Of a stretch of DNA of 44,396 nt, positions 32,717 to 40,861 are shown in pieces. Under the pieces are notes generated by a model. It did no database searches, had not been told where the DNA came from, and was given only the letters and a program-made list of their open reading frames with translations. Source of the stretch: an uncultured Ectothiorhodospiraceae bacterium (GTDB lineage: Bacteria > Pseudomonadota > Gammaproteobacteria > UBA9214); the NCBI GenBank assembly GCA_947258515.1, contig CAMYIO010000003.1:1-44396 (forward strand), in the 5' to 3' direction. The position numbers were made by a program, and so were the translations under genes. The stretch's first letter is position 1. Each line of letters opens with the position of its first letter.

Positions 32717-33931
32717 ATGAAATCAAAACTCATAGCACTGGCATTGTTTGCCTTTACCGCAACCACGGTTGCATTTTTCCCTGCTTACCAGAGCGTGGGG
32801 GGTATTACCCCTGTCAGCCCGCCACCCGACGATCCGCCTTTAATCAGTCCCGTGGCCAACGACCGATCACGCATTGACGTGGTATTCGTTCTGGATACCA
32901 CGGGCAGTATGGGCGGTCTGATAAAGGCCGCCAAGGAAAAGATCTGGTCCATCGCCACCACCATGGCCTCGTCGCAATCCGCACCCGAGATCAGGATGGG
33001 GCTGGTCGCCTACCGCGACCGGGGTGATGCCTATGTCACCCGCGTGGTGGATCTGTCCAGTGATCTCGATTCCATGTATGCCACCCTGATGGATTTCCAG
33101 GCCGATGGCGGTGGTGATGGACCTGAAAGCGTCAACCAGGCCCTGCATGACGCCGTGCACAAGCTGTCCTGGAGTCAGGATAGCGGCACCTACAAGGCCG
33201 TGTTCCTGGTCGGTGACGCCCCGCCGCACATGGATTACCAGGACGATGTCAAATACCCGGTAACGCTAAGTGCCGCAAAGGAGAAAGGCATCGTGATCAA
33301 TACCATCCAGTGTGGCCAAACGGGCACCACCACCCCTGCCTGGCAACAGATCGCCCGACTCGGTGAGGGTCACTACTTCCAGGTGGAACAGGCCGGTAAT
33401 GCCGTGGCGATCGCCACACCCTTTGACGAGAAAATCGCCAGCTTGTCTGAAAAACTGGATGATACCCGCCTGTACTACGGCACCAGGGAAGACAAGGAAA
33501 AACAACGCCGCAAGATGAAGGCAGCCGACAAGTTGCATGCGGCCTCATCGGTCGAATCCCGGGCACGACGGGCGGCATTCAATGCCTCGAAGAGCGGCGC
33601 CGCCAACTTCCTCGGTGAGGGGGAACTGGTCGATGAAGTGAGCAGCGGCCGCATCGACCTTTCCAGTATCGACAAGGACCAGTTGCCGGAACCCCTGCAG
33701 GCCATGGCGCCGGAAGAACAGGCGGCCATCATCAGCGAGACAGCCGAACGCCGTGACGAACTCCAGCGCCAGATCAATGAACTGACAGAGGACCGCTCGG
33801 CCTACCTGGAGAAGAAGGTAGAAGAAGCCGGTGGCGCCAGGGATTCCCTGGATGACAAGATCTACCGTGCCGTGCGCGAGCAGGCAGGCAGACTGGGCAT
33901 GAGCTACGAAGCCGACACACCGGCTTACTAA
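32717..33931 (+). CDS. Secreted von Willebrand factor A domain protein
   Basis: This 404-residue protein has an N-terminal signal-like hydrophobic segment (LIALALFAFTATTVAFF). A VWA domain (about 52-235) follows, with a MIDAS motif in VFVLDTTGSMGG, the Thr/Asp partner region around FQADGGGDGPESV and LVGDAPPHMDY. The C-terminal 170 residues are charged and helical, with a coiled-coil stretch near ERRDELQRQINELTEDRSAYLEKK. It should act at the periplasmic side of the membrane as a metal-dependent binding protein. It is the third gene of the PspA-like operon and has a good AAGGAG site before its ATG. Confidence 0.9.
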   Translation: MKSKLIALALFAFTATTVAFFPAYQSVGGITPVSPPPDDPPLISPVANDRSRIDVVFVLDTTGSMGGLIKAAKEKIWSIATTMASSQSAPEIRMGLVAYRDRGDAYVTRVVDLSSDLDSMYATLMDFQADGGGDGPESVNQALHDAVHKLSWSQDSGTYKAVFLVGDAPPHMDYQDDVKYPVTLSAAKEKGIVINTIQCGQTGTTTPAWQQIARLGEGHYFQVEQAGNAVAIATPFDEKIASLSEKLDDTRLYYGTREDKEKQRRKMKAADKLHAASSVESRARRAAFNASKSGAANFLGEGELVDEVSSGRIDLSSIDKDQLPEPLQAMAPEEQAAIISETAERRDELQRQINELTEDRSAYLEKKVEEAGGARDSLDDKIYRAVREQAGRLGMSYEADTPAY

Positions 33932-33942
33932 GCCATGGCAAA

Positions 33943-33970
33943 CACGGCCCGGTAGTCCTGCCGGGCCGTG
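33943..33970 (+). terminator. Strong GC hairpin after the VWA gene
   Basis: CACGGCCCGG (33943-33952) and CCGGGCCGTG (33961-33970) form a perfect 10 bp stem with an 8 nt loop, 12 bp after the stop codon. No T run follows, so it may protect the mRNA end or act together with the hairpin near 34045. Confidence 0.55.
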
Positions 33971-34044
33971 AATTCAGGGCACAGTCCGGCGACTTCAAGC
34001 CACGGAACCTGCCGACATTTGTTTACATCCGGCCTGATTGACCG

Positions 34045-34077
34045 CGGCTCCTGCACCCGGGAGCCGTTCTTTTGTTT
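34045..34077 (+). terminator. Rho-independent terminator
   Basis: CGGCTCC (34045-34051) pairs with GGAGCCG (34060-34066), followed by TTCTTTTGTTT. It lies downstream of the VWA gene and insulates it from the hip operators. Confidence 0.75.
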
Positions 34078-34132
34078 CCTGCTATGAGTGACGTGCAGCG
34101 TGCGCAAGGACGATAAAGGAGTGAATAGCCCG

Positions 34133-34265
34133 ATATTGCGCTACAACGCAATATTTATAGTTATTTAGGACTATATTGCGAATAAACGCAAACATTAGAC
34201 GTAAAATACTTGCGCTATATCGCAAATTAGACATATATTACATCCATTATTTGCATTGAGCGCAA
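34133..34265. promoter_or_regulatory. Cluster of four inverted-repeat operators upstream of hipBA
   Basis: TTGCG-N6-CGCAA occurs at 34136-34151, 34176-34191 and 34210-34225. A weaker TTGCA-N5-CGCAA is at 34251-34265. The first copy extends to perfect 8 bp arms (ATATTGCG...CGCAATAT, 34133-34154). The start-to-start spacings are 40, 34 and 41 bp. This is the layout of an autoregulated HipB-type operator array; E. coli HipB also binds four operators, but with a different sequence. The local DNA is AT-rich compared with its surroundings. Confidence 0.85.
34210..34239 (+). promoter_or_regulatory. Predicted hipBA promoter
   Basis: A -35-like TTGCGC (34210-34215) and a -10-like TATATT (34234-34239) are 18 bp apart and 36 bp before the hipB ATG. 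The third operator covers the -35 element, so bound HipB would block RNA polymerase. Confidence 0.5.
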
Positions 34266-34274
34266 CTGCCAGCC

Positions 34275-34520
34275 ATGCCACAACCCACTGTACACGAGCT
34301 TATTCAGCAAATCCTTGACGCTGCCAGGGAACAGGGCATGGATCAGCAGCAGTTGGCGGAACTTGCCGGGCTGTCGACAGGCACCGTCTCGCGTATCAAG
34401 CAGCAAACGGACGCTTCCTACTCATCACTGAGCAAATTGGCCGCAGCTGTCGGCCTGCGATTCACCCTGACCGCCGATAACGACTTCGTCGCCGATGTCG
34501 AACTCGGCAGGTTATTCTGA
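34275..34520 (+). CDS. hipB: HipB-like antitoxin, XRE-family DNA-binding protein
   Basis: This 81-residue protein is a helix-turn-helix domain (about 8-65) with QQLAELAGLSTGTVSRIKQ as the recognition part. A short beta-strand tail (GLRFTLTADNDFVADVELGRLF) could pair in a dimer as in HipB. It should bind the TTGCG-N6-CGCAA sites just upstream, repress the operon and neutralise HipA. It ends on the same base where hipA begins, so the two are translationally coupled. The fourth operator lies 9 bp before the ATG, and no strong Shine-Dalgarno is visible. Confidence 0.88.
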   Translation: MPQPTVHELIQQILDAAREQGMDQQQLAELAGLSTGTVSRIKQQTDASYSSLSKLAAAVGLRFTLTADNDFVADVELGRLF

Positions 34521-35890
34521 TGCCCGACCGCCAGTCGGTCATGTGGAGCCGGATTACCGGTGAGCCGGTCAAGATGGGCAGCCTGTATGTTACCGAGCGC
34601 AACGCACGGTTCCAGTACACACCCGATTTTGTTGCCTCGGGTTTACCCGGATTTAGCCTGGTGTATCCACCTCGAATATATGCCGAGCGCCCGGTGGTAT
34701 ACCGTCAGCCGGGCATGCTGCATCCACGCATCCAGGCACTGATACCACCGGCAGGTGCACAGAACTTTCAGCGCAAGATGCTACTGGGTATCCTGCGCGC
34801 ACGCGGTCAAACACCGGCACCGGGAATTGATGAAGACTGGGCGCTGTTGATGCTGGCCGGTCATGGCGGCATCGGTCACATCGACGTGTTTGCCGATGAC
34901 GATGAAGCACGCAGCTGGTATGCAGACATGCAACCCGCACCGCTCATGCCGGTTAGTGATTCACTGGGCAGCACCTTGCGAGACCTGATGACGTGGCTGG
35001 ATGTTGATACGGCGAACCTGCTGCGCACGCTGGGCCCGACACCGACTGTCGGCGGCGCTATCCCGAAAATGTTGTTATCAATTCCGGCTACGGGCTGGAA
35101 TGGCGAGATCTCTACACCACGTAAAGGCAATGACCCCGGGCGCATCGATATCGTACTCAAGTTCGAGCCTTCCCATGCGTATCCGGGTATGACCGAGATC
35201 GAATCACTGGCGTACACGATGCATGCCGAGGCGGGATTCGACGTGCCGCGTCACTGGCGCTGCCGGATCGGAGGAATGCCGGCAATCGCAATCGAGCGCT
35301 TCGATCGCGATGCAAACGGCCTGCCGCTGCCACTGGAAAGCTGCTTTGCCGTCCTGGCCGCCGGTGCAGCGGACATCAATACGCACATCGATGGCTCCTA
35401 TGAACGAATCGCCAGGGCTATTGACACGCCCTCGCTGCAACTGGTCGGCAACCGGCGTGAGGCCAAACAGCACCTCTTCAGGCGTGTCGTCATGGCACTG
35501 CTCACGGGTAACGGTGACCTGCACCTGGGAAATCTATCGATACGCGGATGGGGCGAAGGGGCGCACTTCTCGCCGGTCTATGACCCCACCCCCATGCGCG
35601 CATACAGCCGGCACAACATGCTATGCCCGATACCTTTCGGTGATTATGGCGACTATCACAGGGGCGGTCGTCACATCACCGGACTCGGCGAGGCGTTGAT
35701 AAATTTCGCACATAACCTCGGCCTGCAGCAGCAAAAGGCCTGGCAATATGTATCCGGATTGTTGCAGCTAACGGCGGATTATCCCGAGCGAATCGATGCG
35801 CTCGAAACGCTGCCTGGCGAGCACAAGGAAAGACTGAAGGCCATAGCCCGGAAAATGCATACCGCACTCAGTAGCTTCGTTGCTAGCTGA
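34520..35890 (+). CDS. hipA: HipA-like serine/threonine kinase toxin
   Basis: This 456-residue cytoplasmic kinase has the HipA layout: an N-terminal couple_hipA-like domain (GEPVKMGSLYVTERNARFQYTPDFVA) and a C-terminal kinase fold. The catalytic motif reads GNGDLHLGN, with D333 and N338 in the positions of the HipA catalytic Asp and metal-binding Asn, and the second Asp in YDPTPM (D355). The usual Lys of HLKN is missing (HLGN). The phosphate-loop region has TVGGAIPKMLLSI, where HipA has a Gly-rich GAQPK-like loop. HipA of E. coli phosphorylates glutamyl-tRNA synthetase; the target here is unknown. Toxicity cannot be judged from sequence. Confidence 0.9.
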   Translation: MPDRQSVMWSRITGEPVKMGSLYVTERNARFQYTPDFVASGLPGFSLVYPPRIYAERPVVYRQPGMLHPRIQALIPPAGAQNFQRKMLLGILRARGQTPAPGIDEDWALLMLAGHGGIGHIDVFADDDEARSWYADMQPAPLMPVSDSLGSTLRDLMTWLDVDTANLLRTLGPTPTVGGAIPKMLLSIPATGWNGEISTPRKGNDPGRIDIVLKFEPSHAYPGMTEIESLAYTMHAEAGFDVPRHWRCRIGGMPAIAIERFDRDANGLPLPLESCFAVLAAGAADINTHIDGSYERIARAIDTPSLQLVGNRREAKQHLFRRVVMALLTGNGDLHLGNLSIRGWGEGAHFSPVYDPTPMRAYSRHNMLCPIPFGDYGDYHRGGRHITGLGEALINFAHNLGLQQQKAWQYVSGLLQLTADYPERIDALETLPGEHKERLKAIARKMHTALSSFVAS

Positions 35891-36139
35891 ACTCAACGCA
35901 CCGGCAAGCGCGTAGCAACTGCTTCAGCGTGTCTTGATGAGTCAGACCTGGCATGACGCCCGATGCAGCGGCATGCGGAGCCGTTGCAAACGCGGCCCGT
36001 CCGCCATACCCGACCCTATCAGTGCCTGAAAAGAGTATCGGCCAGCCAGCCGACTATTCAGCTTTGGTTCATCTACCCGGCCCTATGATACAGCCATCGG
36101 GATAACCCCGATTGCAGATAACCAGACGGAGAATGAATC

Positions 36140-36526
36140 ATGAAACTCAATACGACACTTAACAAGCTGTCCCTGATCGCGCTGCTGTCCGTGGGGCTCG
36201 CGTGTGCGCCCCTGGCCGTAAACGCTGATGACGGTCACCGTGGCAGGCATGGCCATCAGCAGCAGGATCGTGGCAAGTCCCATCACAAGGTTGATTACCG
36301 CAGCGACTTCCGGGGTTTCGGTCATCGCAATAATCATCGCCCCCTGAACAGCTGCCGCATGGACCACAAGCACGGCTACAAAAAAGGCCACCACAAGGGC
36401 AGGTCACATGGATATGACAAACACCAGACCGATATCCAGCGTCACCACCGGGTCGGACAACATGAGCGCTACCGCTTGTTTCCCGGCTCTTACCTCGGTA
36501 GCCTGGCGGTGCTTTTTTACGACTAG
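36140..36526 (+). CDS. Small secreted His-rich protein
   Basis: I do not recognise a family. The 128-residue protein begins with a clear signal peptide (LSLIALLSVGLACAPLAVNA, cleavage likely after NADD or VNA). The mature part is very rich in His, Arg, Lys and Gly (HRGRHGHQQQ, GKSHHK, HKHGYKKGHHKGRSHGYDK), then ends with RYRLFPGSYLGSLAVLFYD. The composition suggests metal binding in the periplasm, but no defined site can be named. GGAG lies about 10 nt before the ATG. A candidate hairpin lies 17 bp past its stop. Confidence 0.7.
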   Translation: MKLNTTLNKLSLIALLSVGLACAPLAVNADDGHRGRHGHQQQDRGKSHHKVDYRSDFRGFGHRNNHRPLNSCRMDHKHGYKKGHHKGRSHGYDKHQTDIQRHHRVGQHERYRLFPGSYLGSLAVLFYD

Positions 36527-36543
36527 CCTGATCTGCACTGGCG

Positions 36544-36580
36544 GCCACAAGTTACAATGCAAAGCGGCGTAACTTGTGGC
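36544..36580. repeat. Perfect 12 bp inverted repeat between convergent genes
   Basis: GCCACAAGTTAC (36544-36555) and GTAACTTGTGGC (36569-36580) are exact complements around 13 nt. The element sits between the His-rich gene and the convergent small secreted gene. No T run follows. It may be a bidirectional terminator or a protein site. Confidence 0.6.
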
Positions 36581-36631
36581 TGGGTAGTGGCCGCGCCTTG
36601 CCAGGCATGCATCCCGTAACCACTGTGCGGC

Positions 36632-36982
36632 TTACCTGATCCACGATTGATCCGCGACCCGCTGCTGGCTGAATGGCTTGCCACCGGCGCAGTAAATCGG
36701 ACTTACATCCCCACGTTGCCAGCGGCTTCTTACCGGACGCGGACTGATACGATCCGGACCACGCCGTGCAACACCACCGGACCAGACAACCCTGCTTCGA
36801 CGGCAATCCGAATGAATGGCTTGCTCATTGTCATGCACTGTACTTTTATCGAATACGATCATTGCCACATCGAATCGTGCCCTGTCGGGGCGCTCGCCTG
36901 CTGCTGCGGCAAATGAGACAAAACCGGAATGCGCCATCAACAACAAGGCAGCCAGACAGATACAGTTGTTTTTCTTGTTCAT
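36632..36982 (-). CDS. Small putative secreted protein, possibly degraded
   Basis: The 116-residue reading frame starts with a plausible signal peptide (NCICLAALLLMAHSGFVSFAAAAG) and has an excellent ribosome binding site: GAGGAGGT ends 4 nt before the ATG. After residue 45 the sequence is Arg- and Ser-rich without recognisable structure, and the other frame of the same strand is also open for a long stretch. The 3' part may therefore be frameshifted or decayed. I do not recognise a family. Expression seems likely from the start signals; the extent of the product is uncertain. Confidence 0.45.
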   Translation of the reverse strand: MNKKNNCICLAALLLMAHSGFVSFAAAAGERPDRARFDVAMIVFDKSTVHDNEQAIHSDCRRSRVVWSGGVARRGPDRISPRPVRSRWQRGDVSPIYCAGGKPFSQQRVADQSWIR

Positions 36983-37086
36983 CGTAACCTCCTCAACAGA
37001 TATTATTATTAAGACTCTTTAAAAAAGGGTTACTGGTACCTCTTGTAAAATCATACACCCCCTGCCTGCCCGTTTTACCCTTCAAA

Positions 37087-37842
37087 TCAGAAGCGTATTT
37101 CCTTCATCAGGATTTGCGTCCGGCTGCTCTCCGGAAAGCGGCTTTCGATGAAGACGTCACTCCATTTTCCGTTGAATGAGCCGGTGCCAACGCTGTAGAC
37201 CAGCGTTGCACGCACCTGCCAGGACGTATTCAGGGCAAATCCCGGAAAACGTTTACGGATGTCCTGTTGTGGTACATAGACACGGATGTTGCTGGCGCCC
37301 CCTTGCAGGTAGAATCCGGAAGCGTCGAGCAGTACGGGTGATAAGCCGGGGCCATCCGGAATGATTTCAAATACCAGCTTGTAGCCGTGTGCGCCCGTGC
37401 CTGAAAAGGCAGGGATAATATCAAAATCGCGACCGTTACCATTGCGTTCGACGCGGAAATCGGACAAGCGAACATGACCCTGCTGATAATCGCTTTTCAT
37501 CCGGTCAATGGCACCGCGATCTTTGTTGATCGCCTTCTCGAGCAGTTTTTTGCAGTTCGATTTCGAATAACCCCAGCTGGACGAAAACAAGGAACGACGT
37601 TGCCTGACCCTGGTACACAGCTTGCTATCGCGAAACCTTATGGCAGCCTTCTGGTAACATTGCGAGCGCACGTAATAGGAGCGATAGCCATCCGGATTCA
37701 GTGCCAGACCGGACTGATAGTCGCTCGCGTCGACCGCCTCACAGGCGCTGACCGCCATCGCGTGCTGCTGCTCATAATCATTGTTTGTTGTTGCGATCCC
37801 CGGGAGCAACAAAAGCACAAGGGCAATACACCGCGCAATCAT
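37087..37842 (-). CDS. Hypothetical secreted protein
   Basis: I do not recognise a family. The 251-residue protein has an N-terminal signal segment (ARCIALVLLLLPGIATT). A Cys-containing helical part follows (about 30-115, with Cys in SACEAV, SQCYQK, KLCTR and SNCKK, suggesting two disulfides). The C-terminal half is a beta-rich domain with YKLVFEIIPDGPGLS and TSWQVRATLVYSVGTGSFNGKWSDV. It should be periplasmic. Its ATG overlaps the stop of the GpsA-like gene by 4 bp, so the two are co-translated, an unexpected partnership for a dehydrogenase. Confidence 0.75.
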   Translation of the reverse strand: MIARCIALVLLLLPGIATTNNDYEQQHAMAVSACEAVDASDYQSGLALNPDGYRSYYVRSQCYQKAAIRFRDSKLCTRVRQRRSLFSSSWGYSKSNCKKLLEKAINKDRGAIDRMKSDYQQGHVRLSDFRVERNGNGRDFDIIPAFSGTGAHGYKLVFEIIPDGPGLSPVLLDASGFYLQGGASNIRVYVPQQDIRKRFPGFALNTSWQVRATLVYSVGTGSFNGKWSDVFIESRFPESSRTQILMKEIRF

Positions 37843-38744
37843 CTGGAAAAAACCTGCTGTAAATATTCGTCAATCCTGTTACGTACACCCCGGGGAGACC
37901 TGACAAGTTCGTGTATCAGTTGAAAGAGTGGATAGTCTGCGGTGTTGAACAGGCGGTGCCGGCTCACCATCTCGAGTGTATGGATACCCTCCCCTTCAAT
38001 ACCATCGGACTCTTCTCTCGCCAGCATGCGTCCCAGTTCATGGTGATGCGAATCCTCACTGGTGGCAGTCGTGATCAGATCTCCAAGACCCGCGAGGTGG
38101 TAGGGGCTGCCCGCCTGCCCGCCCATTGCGAGCACAATCCGGTCCAGTTCCCGCAAGGCAGCAACCGAAAGATAACCGCGCATGTTATCGCCAAGCTGCA
38201 ACTCGTCCGCCATGCCAAACACCAGGGCATAGACATTTTTCAGGACCACCGACCAGCTGATCCCGGCGATATCAGAAGTCTGCTCGATATAGAGACGCGT
38301 ACCCCGATATAATGTGCATATCTTTTTATATGACGCCATGTCCGCACAACCAAGCTGGGCGAAGGCGTAGCGGCCGGCACGGATCTCCTCGGAGATCATC
38401 GGGCCATACAACAGGCAATACGCCTGCCGCGATGCAAATTCCCCGGCAAGGATTTGCGCAGCGGTTTGGCCGGCTTCGTCCAGTCCCTTGGCAATACTCA
38501 GACACAGACAGGTTTTCCTGAGTAGCGGTGCAATCTGTTTGGCAACCTCCCGGTGCGGATTGACCGGCAGGCAAAACAACACGATATCCGCCCGGAGTGC
38601 GGCCTCCTCAAGCACCACTGAGCGGAAATTGTCGCGGGGATATTTCTCCCAGATATCGAGTTGCTGCCGTTCCCCGAGCAGGTATTCCATGGCATGGCCC
38701 ATCTCGCCATACCCCAGGATTAACACCCTGAAGCGTTCAGTCAT
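37839..38744 (-). CDS. GpsA-like NAD(P)-dependent glycerol-3-phosphate dehydrogenase family protein
   Basis: This 301-residue cytoplasmic protein has the GpsA layout. The N-terminal Rossmann fold has VLILGYGEMGHAME (GxGxxG), followed by IVLFCLPVNPHREV and LSIAKGLDEAG. The C-terminal helical domain has the catalytic Lys in SWSVVLKNVYALVFGMADEL and the substrate motif GLGDLITTATSEDSHHHELGR. Canonical GpsA has GLGDLxLTxTxxxSRNRxxG, so the SRN residues are replaced by SHH. It is also shorter than the usual 330 residues. It is probably a divergent paralogue with a changed substrate. It is followed, with overlap, by a secreted-protein gene. Confidence 0.8.
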   Translation of the reverse strand: MTERFRVLILGYGEMGHAMEYLLGERQQLDIWEKYPRDNFRSVVLEEAALRADIVLFCLPVNPHREVAKQIAPLLRKTCLCLSIAKGLDEAGQTAAQILAGEFASRQAYCLLYGPMISEEIRAGRYAFAQLGCADMASYKKICTLYRGTRLYIEQTSDIAGISWSVVLKNVYALVFGMADELQLGDNMRGYLSVAALRELDRIVLAMGGQAGSPYHLAGLGDLITTATSEDSHHHELGRMLAREESDGIEGEGIHTLEMVSRHRLFNTADYPLFQLIHELVRSPRGVRNRIDEYLQQVFSR

Positions 38745-39112
38745 TTCGCTGCTCTCTGCGATACCGGTGTTTCTGTCAGCTGACCGGGATTCAGAAGATT
38801 TTCGCGCTGTTTGTCAACAGCCGGGGCTGTAATGACTGCTGCAAAGCAGGCGCCCGGGTTCGACGTCACTCCATGGTGTTGTTCACGGATCTTTCTGAAG
38901 AACACTGCAGCCATACCATCATACTAGCATGCTGCAATTCTATATCCGCAATCCGCTGGTACAGAGTGAAACAATACTGTGATGCAGGACGAGTTACAGT
39001 GTATATCCGTTAACCGGATATAAATCCATAATTTCAAATCGCTATATCGATCATCAGCTGCTCACCCGCAGAACGCCTGGCAAGCCAGCACCAGTCTGCC
39101 TTATTATGTTCA
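38745..39112. other. Intergenic region with a palindrome, no gene recognised
   Basis: This 368 bp stretch lies downstream of rimK and upstream of the GpsA-like gene, both on the - strand. It contains the palindrome at 39002-39022 and a related half-site word TATATCCG at 38941-38948. I saw no reading frame with family resemblance and no RNA gene. It should hold the promoter of the GpsA-like operon. Confidence 0.45.
39002..39022. promoter_or_regulatory. 21 bp palindrome, possible operator
   Basis: TATATCCG (39002-39009) and CGGATATA (39015-39022) are exact 8 bp complements around TTAAC. The half-site TATATCCG recurs at 38941-38948. The position would suit a regulator of the GpsA-like operon or the 3' end of rimK. 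No regulator can be assigned. Confidence 0.4.
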
Positions 39113-40033
39113 TCAGCCTTTTCCGCGGGTACGTGTTCCGCTTGATTTTCCCGCGAGCTCGCTTTGACGTTTCTCGAGAAATTGTATGATAGTGTCGGCA
39201 ATATCCTTTCCTGTTGCCGTCTCGATTCCTTCCAGGCCTGGTGATGAGTTAACTTCCATAACCACAGGCCCGTGATTTGAACGCAGCAGATCAACACCTG
39301 CGACATTGAGGCCCATCGTTTGTGCGGCCCTTACGGCAGTGGACCGTTCTTCCGGTGTAATCTTGATCAGGCTCGCCGATCCACCCCGGTGCAGATTCGA
39401 GCGGAACTCCCCCTCTTTTCCCTGGCGTTTCATCGCGGCAATGACTTTGTCACCAATCACCAAACAGCGCAGATCGGCACCGCCCGCCTCGGCGATAAAT
39501 TCCTGAACCAGAATGTTGACACGCAATCCCATAAAGGCCTCGATCACGCTTTCCGCGGCCTGGTGGGTCTCGGCAAGTACCACGCCGATTCCCTGCGTGC
39601 CTTCCAGCAGCTTGATGACCAGTGGTGCACCGCCAACCATCCTGATGAGGTCCTTGATGTCATCAGGTTTGTGGGCAAAGCCTGTCAGTGGCAAACCGAT
39701 ACCTTTCCGCGATAAAAGTTGCAGCGACCGCAGCTTGTCACGGGAGCGCGTGATGGCGACCGATTCGTTCAGTGGCAGCACGCCCATCATCTCAAACTGG
39801 CGCAGTACAGCGGCACCATAGAATGTGACCGAAGCACCTATACGCGGTATGACGGCGTCAAAATCCTCGAGTGCCACGCCTTTATAGTGCAGTTGTGGCT
39901 TGTGAGTTGCGATGTTCATGTAGCAACGCAGCACGTCCAGCACACGAACCTCGTGACCTCGTTGCTGCGCCGCTACAACCAATCGTTGCGTTGAATACAA
40001 CTTTGGATTTCGGGATAAGATGGCAATTTTCAT
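39113..40033 (-). CDS. rimK: RimK family alpha-L-glutamate ligase
   Basis: This 306-residue ATP-grasp enzyme matches RimK, which adds glutamates to the C-terminus of ribosomal protein S6. Motifs are [21 protein letters not shown] at the N-terminus, [23 protein letters not shown], the ATP-grasp glycine region [34 protein letters not shown] and the metal-binding [15 protein letters not shown]. The length is typical. In many proteobacteria rimK follows an ATP-dependent zinc protease gene (rimB); none is found here, and the nearest gene upstream is a sigma factor 207 bp away. The C-terminal RTRGKG tail is basic. Confidence 0.95.
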   Translation of the reverse strand: MKIAILSRNPKLYSTQRLVVAAQQRGHEVRVLDVLRCYMNIATHKPQLHYKGVALEDFDAVIPRIGASVTFYGAAVLRQFEMMGVLPLNESVAITRSRDKLRSLQLLSRKGIGLPLTGFAHKPDDIKDLIRMVGGAPLVIKLLEGTQGIGVVLAETHQAAESVIEAFMGLRVNILVQEFIAEAGGADLRCLVIGDKVIAAMKRQGKEGEFRSNLHRGGSASLIKITPEERSTAVRAAQTMGLNVAGVDLLRSNHGPVVMEVNSSPGLEGIETATGKDIADTIIQFLEKRQSELAGKSSGTRTRGKG

Positions 40034-40240
40034 ATCAGGACTCCTGTCTCTGCCAGACCGTGTCTATCTGCAACTTGCAGGTCGGGTAACTGGCTACTAT
40101 TGAGGTTTTTCTGTAGTCGGGATAATCAGACCTGCGATGCCGCAGGAAAGTCACACAACACTGTCTGTAAAGAAGTGTTCGATGCCTTGCAGCGCCGGGC
40201 GGATTCGATGGAGTAAAGCCGACTGGACGCCTGCCCTGAA

Positions 40241-40861
40241 TCAGGTGACGTGTGGCACCCCTGCCAGCTCAAGATAGCGCGCCCTGAACTGGTCCAGTGC
40301 ACGGTAGAGTCGCATCTTCGCCGCACTCAGGCTGATATCCAGCGCGCCGGCCATTTCGTCCAGAGACCGATCCTCGAAGAACCGCAGTAGCAGGACTTCG
40401 CGTGCCTGCGGAGAAACACTGTCCAGAATCACGGCCACTGTCTGTTCGTCAGAAATGGCATCAGACTGCGGTATGGCAAGGTCATCACGCCCGAGGTCGA
40501 TCAGCGCTTCGATGTGCTCCACCTGAACATAGCGTGCCCGCCTGACGGCAAAGGTCCGGCACTGATTTTCGCAGATTCTGTACAGCCAGGTCTTGAAGGC
40601 AGAGCGTCCTTCAAAACGGACCATCGCATTGCATACGCGGATCACTACTTCCTGCGCCGCATCCTGCGCATCGTGGTGATTACCCAGACGCAGCAGGCAG
40701 AAATTGAAAATCCACGTGCGGTAACGGTCCAGCAGTGCATCGAGGGCGACTTTCCAGCCCAACCCGCGCTTGCGCACCAGCGCTACCAGCTCCGCATCGT
40801 CACACAACGCGTGGTGGGCAGGACTCGCATGCAGTGCAGAATTGCCTTTCGATTTATCCAT
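40241..40861 (-). CDS. ECF-like sigma-70 family RNA polymerase sigma factor
   Basis: This 206-residue protein has sigma region 2 (LLDRYRTWIFNFCLLRLGNHHDAQDAAQEVVIRVCNAMVRFEGRSAFKTWLYRICENQC) and region 4 (SVSPQAREVLLLRFFEDRSLDEMAGALDISLSAAKMRLYRALDQF), joined by a short linker, as in ECF sigma factors. Regions 1.1 and 3 are absent. I chose the ATG at 40861 because AGGAGG lies 7 nt upstream; an upstream ATG at 40936 gives an unlikely basic extension. No anti-sigma gene adjoins it. A 231 bp copy of its region 2 part occurs at 43925-44155. Confidence 0.9.
   Translation of the reverse strand: MDKSKGNSALHASPAHHALCDDAELVALVRKRGLGWKVALDALLDRYRTWIFNFCLLRLGNHHDAQDAAQEVVIRVCNAMVRFEGRSAFKTWLYRICENQCRTFAVRRARYVQVEHIEALIDLGRDDLAIPQSDAISDEQTVAVILDSVSPQAREVLLLRFFEDRSLDEMAGALDISLSAAKMRLYRALDQFRARYLELAGVPHVT

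Noticed and set aside
34133-34265. CRISPR array or attachment site
   Set aside because: The repeats are short inverted repeats of varied spacing next to hipB and fit operators; no long identical direct repeats exist.
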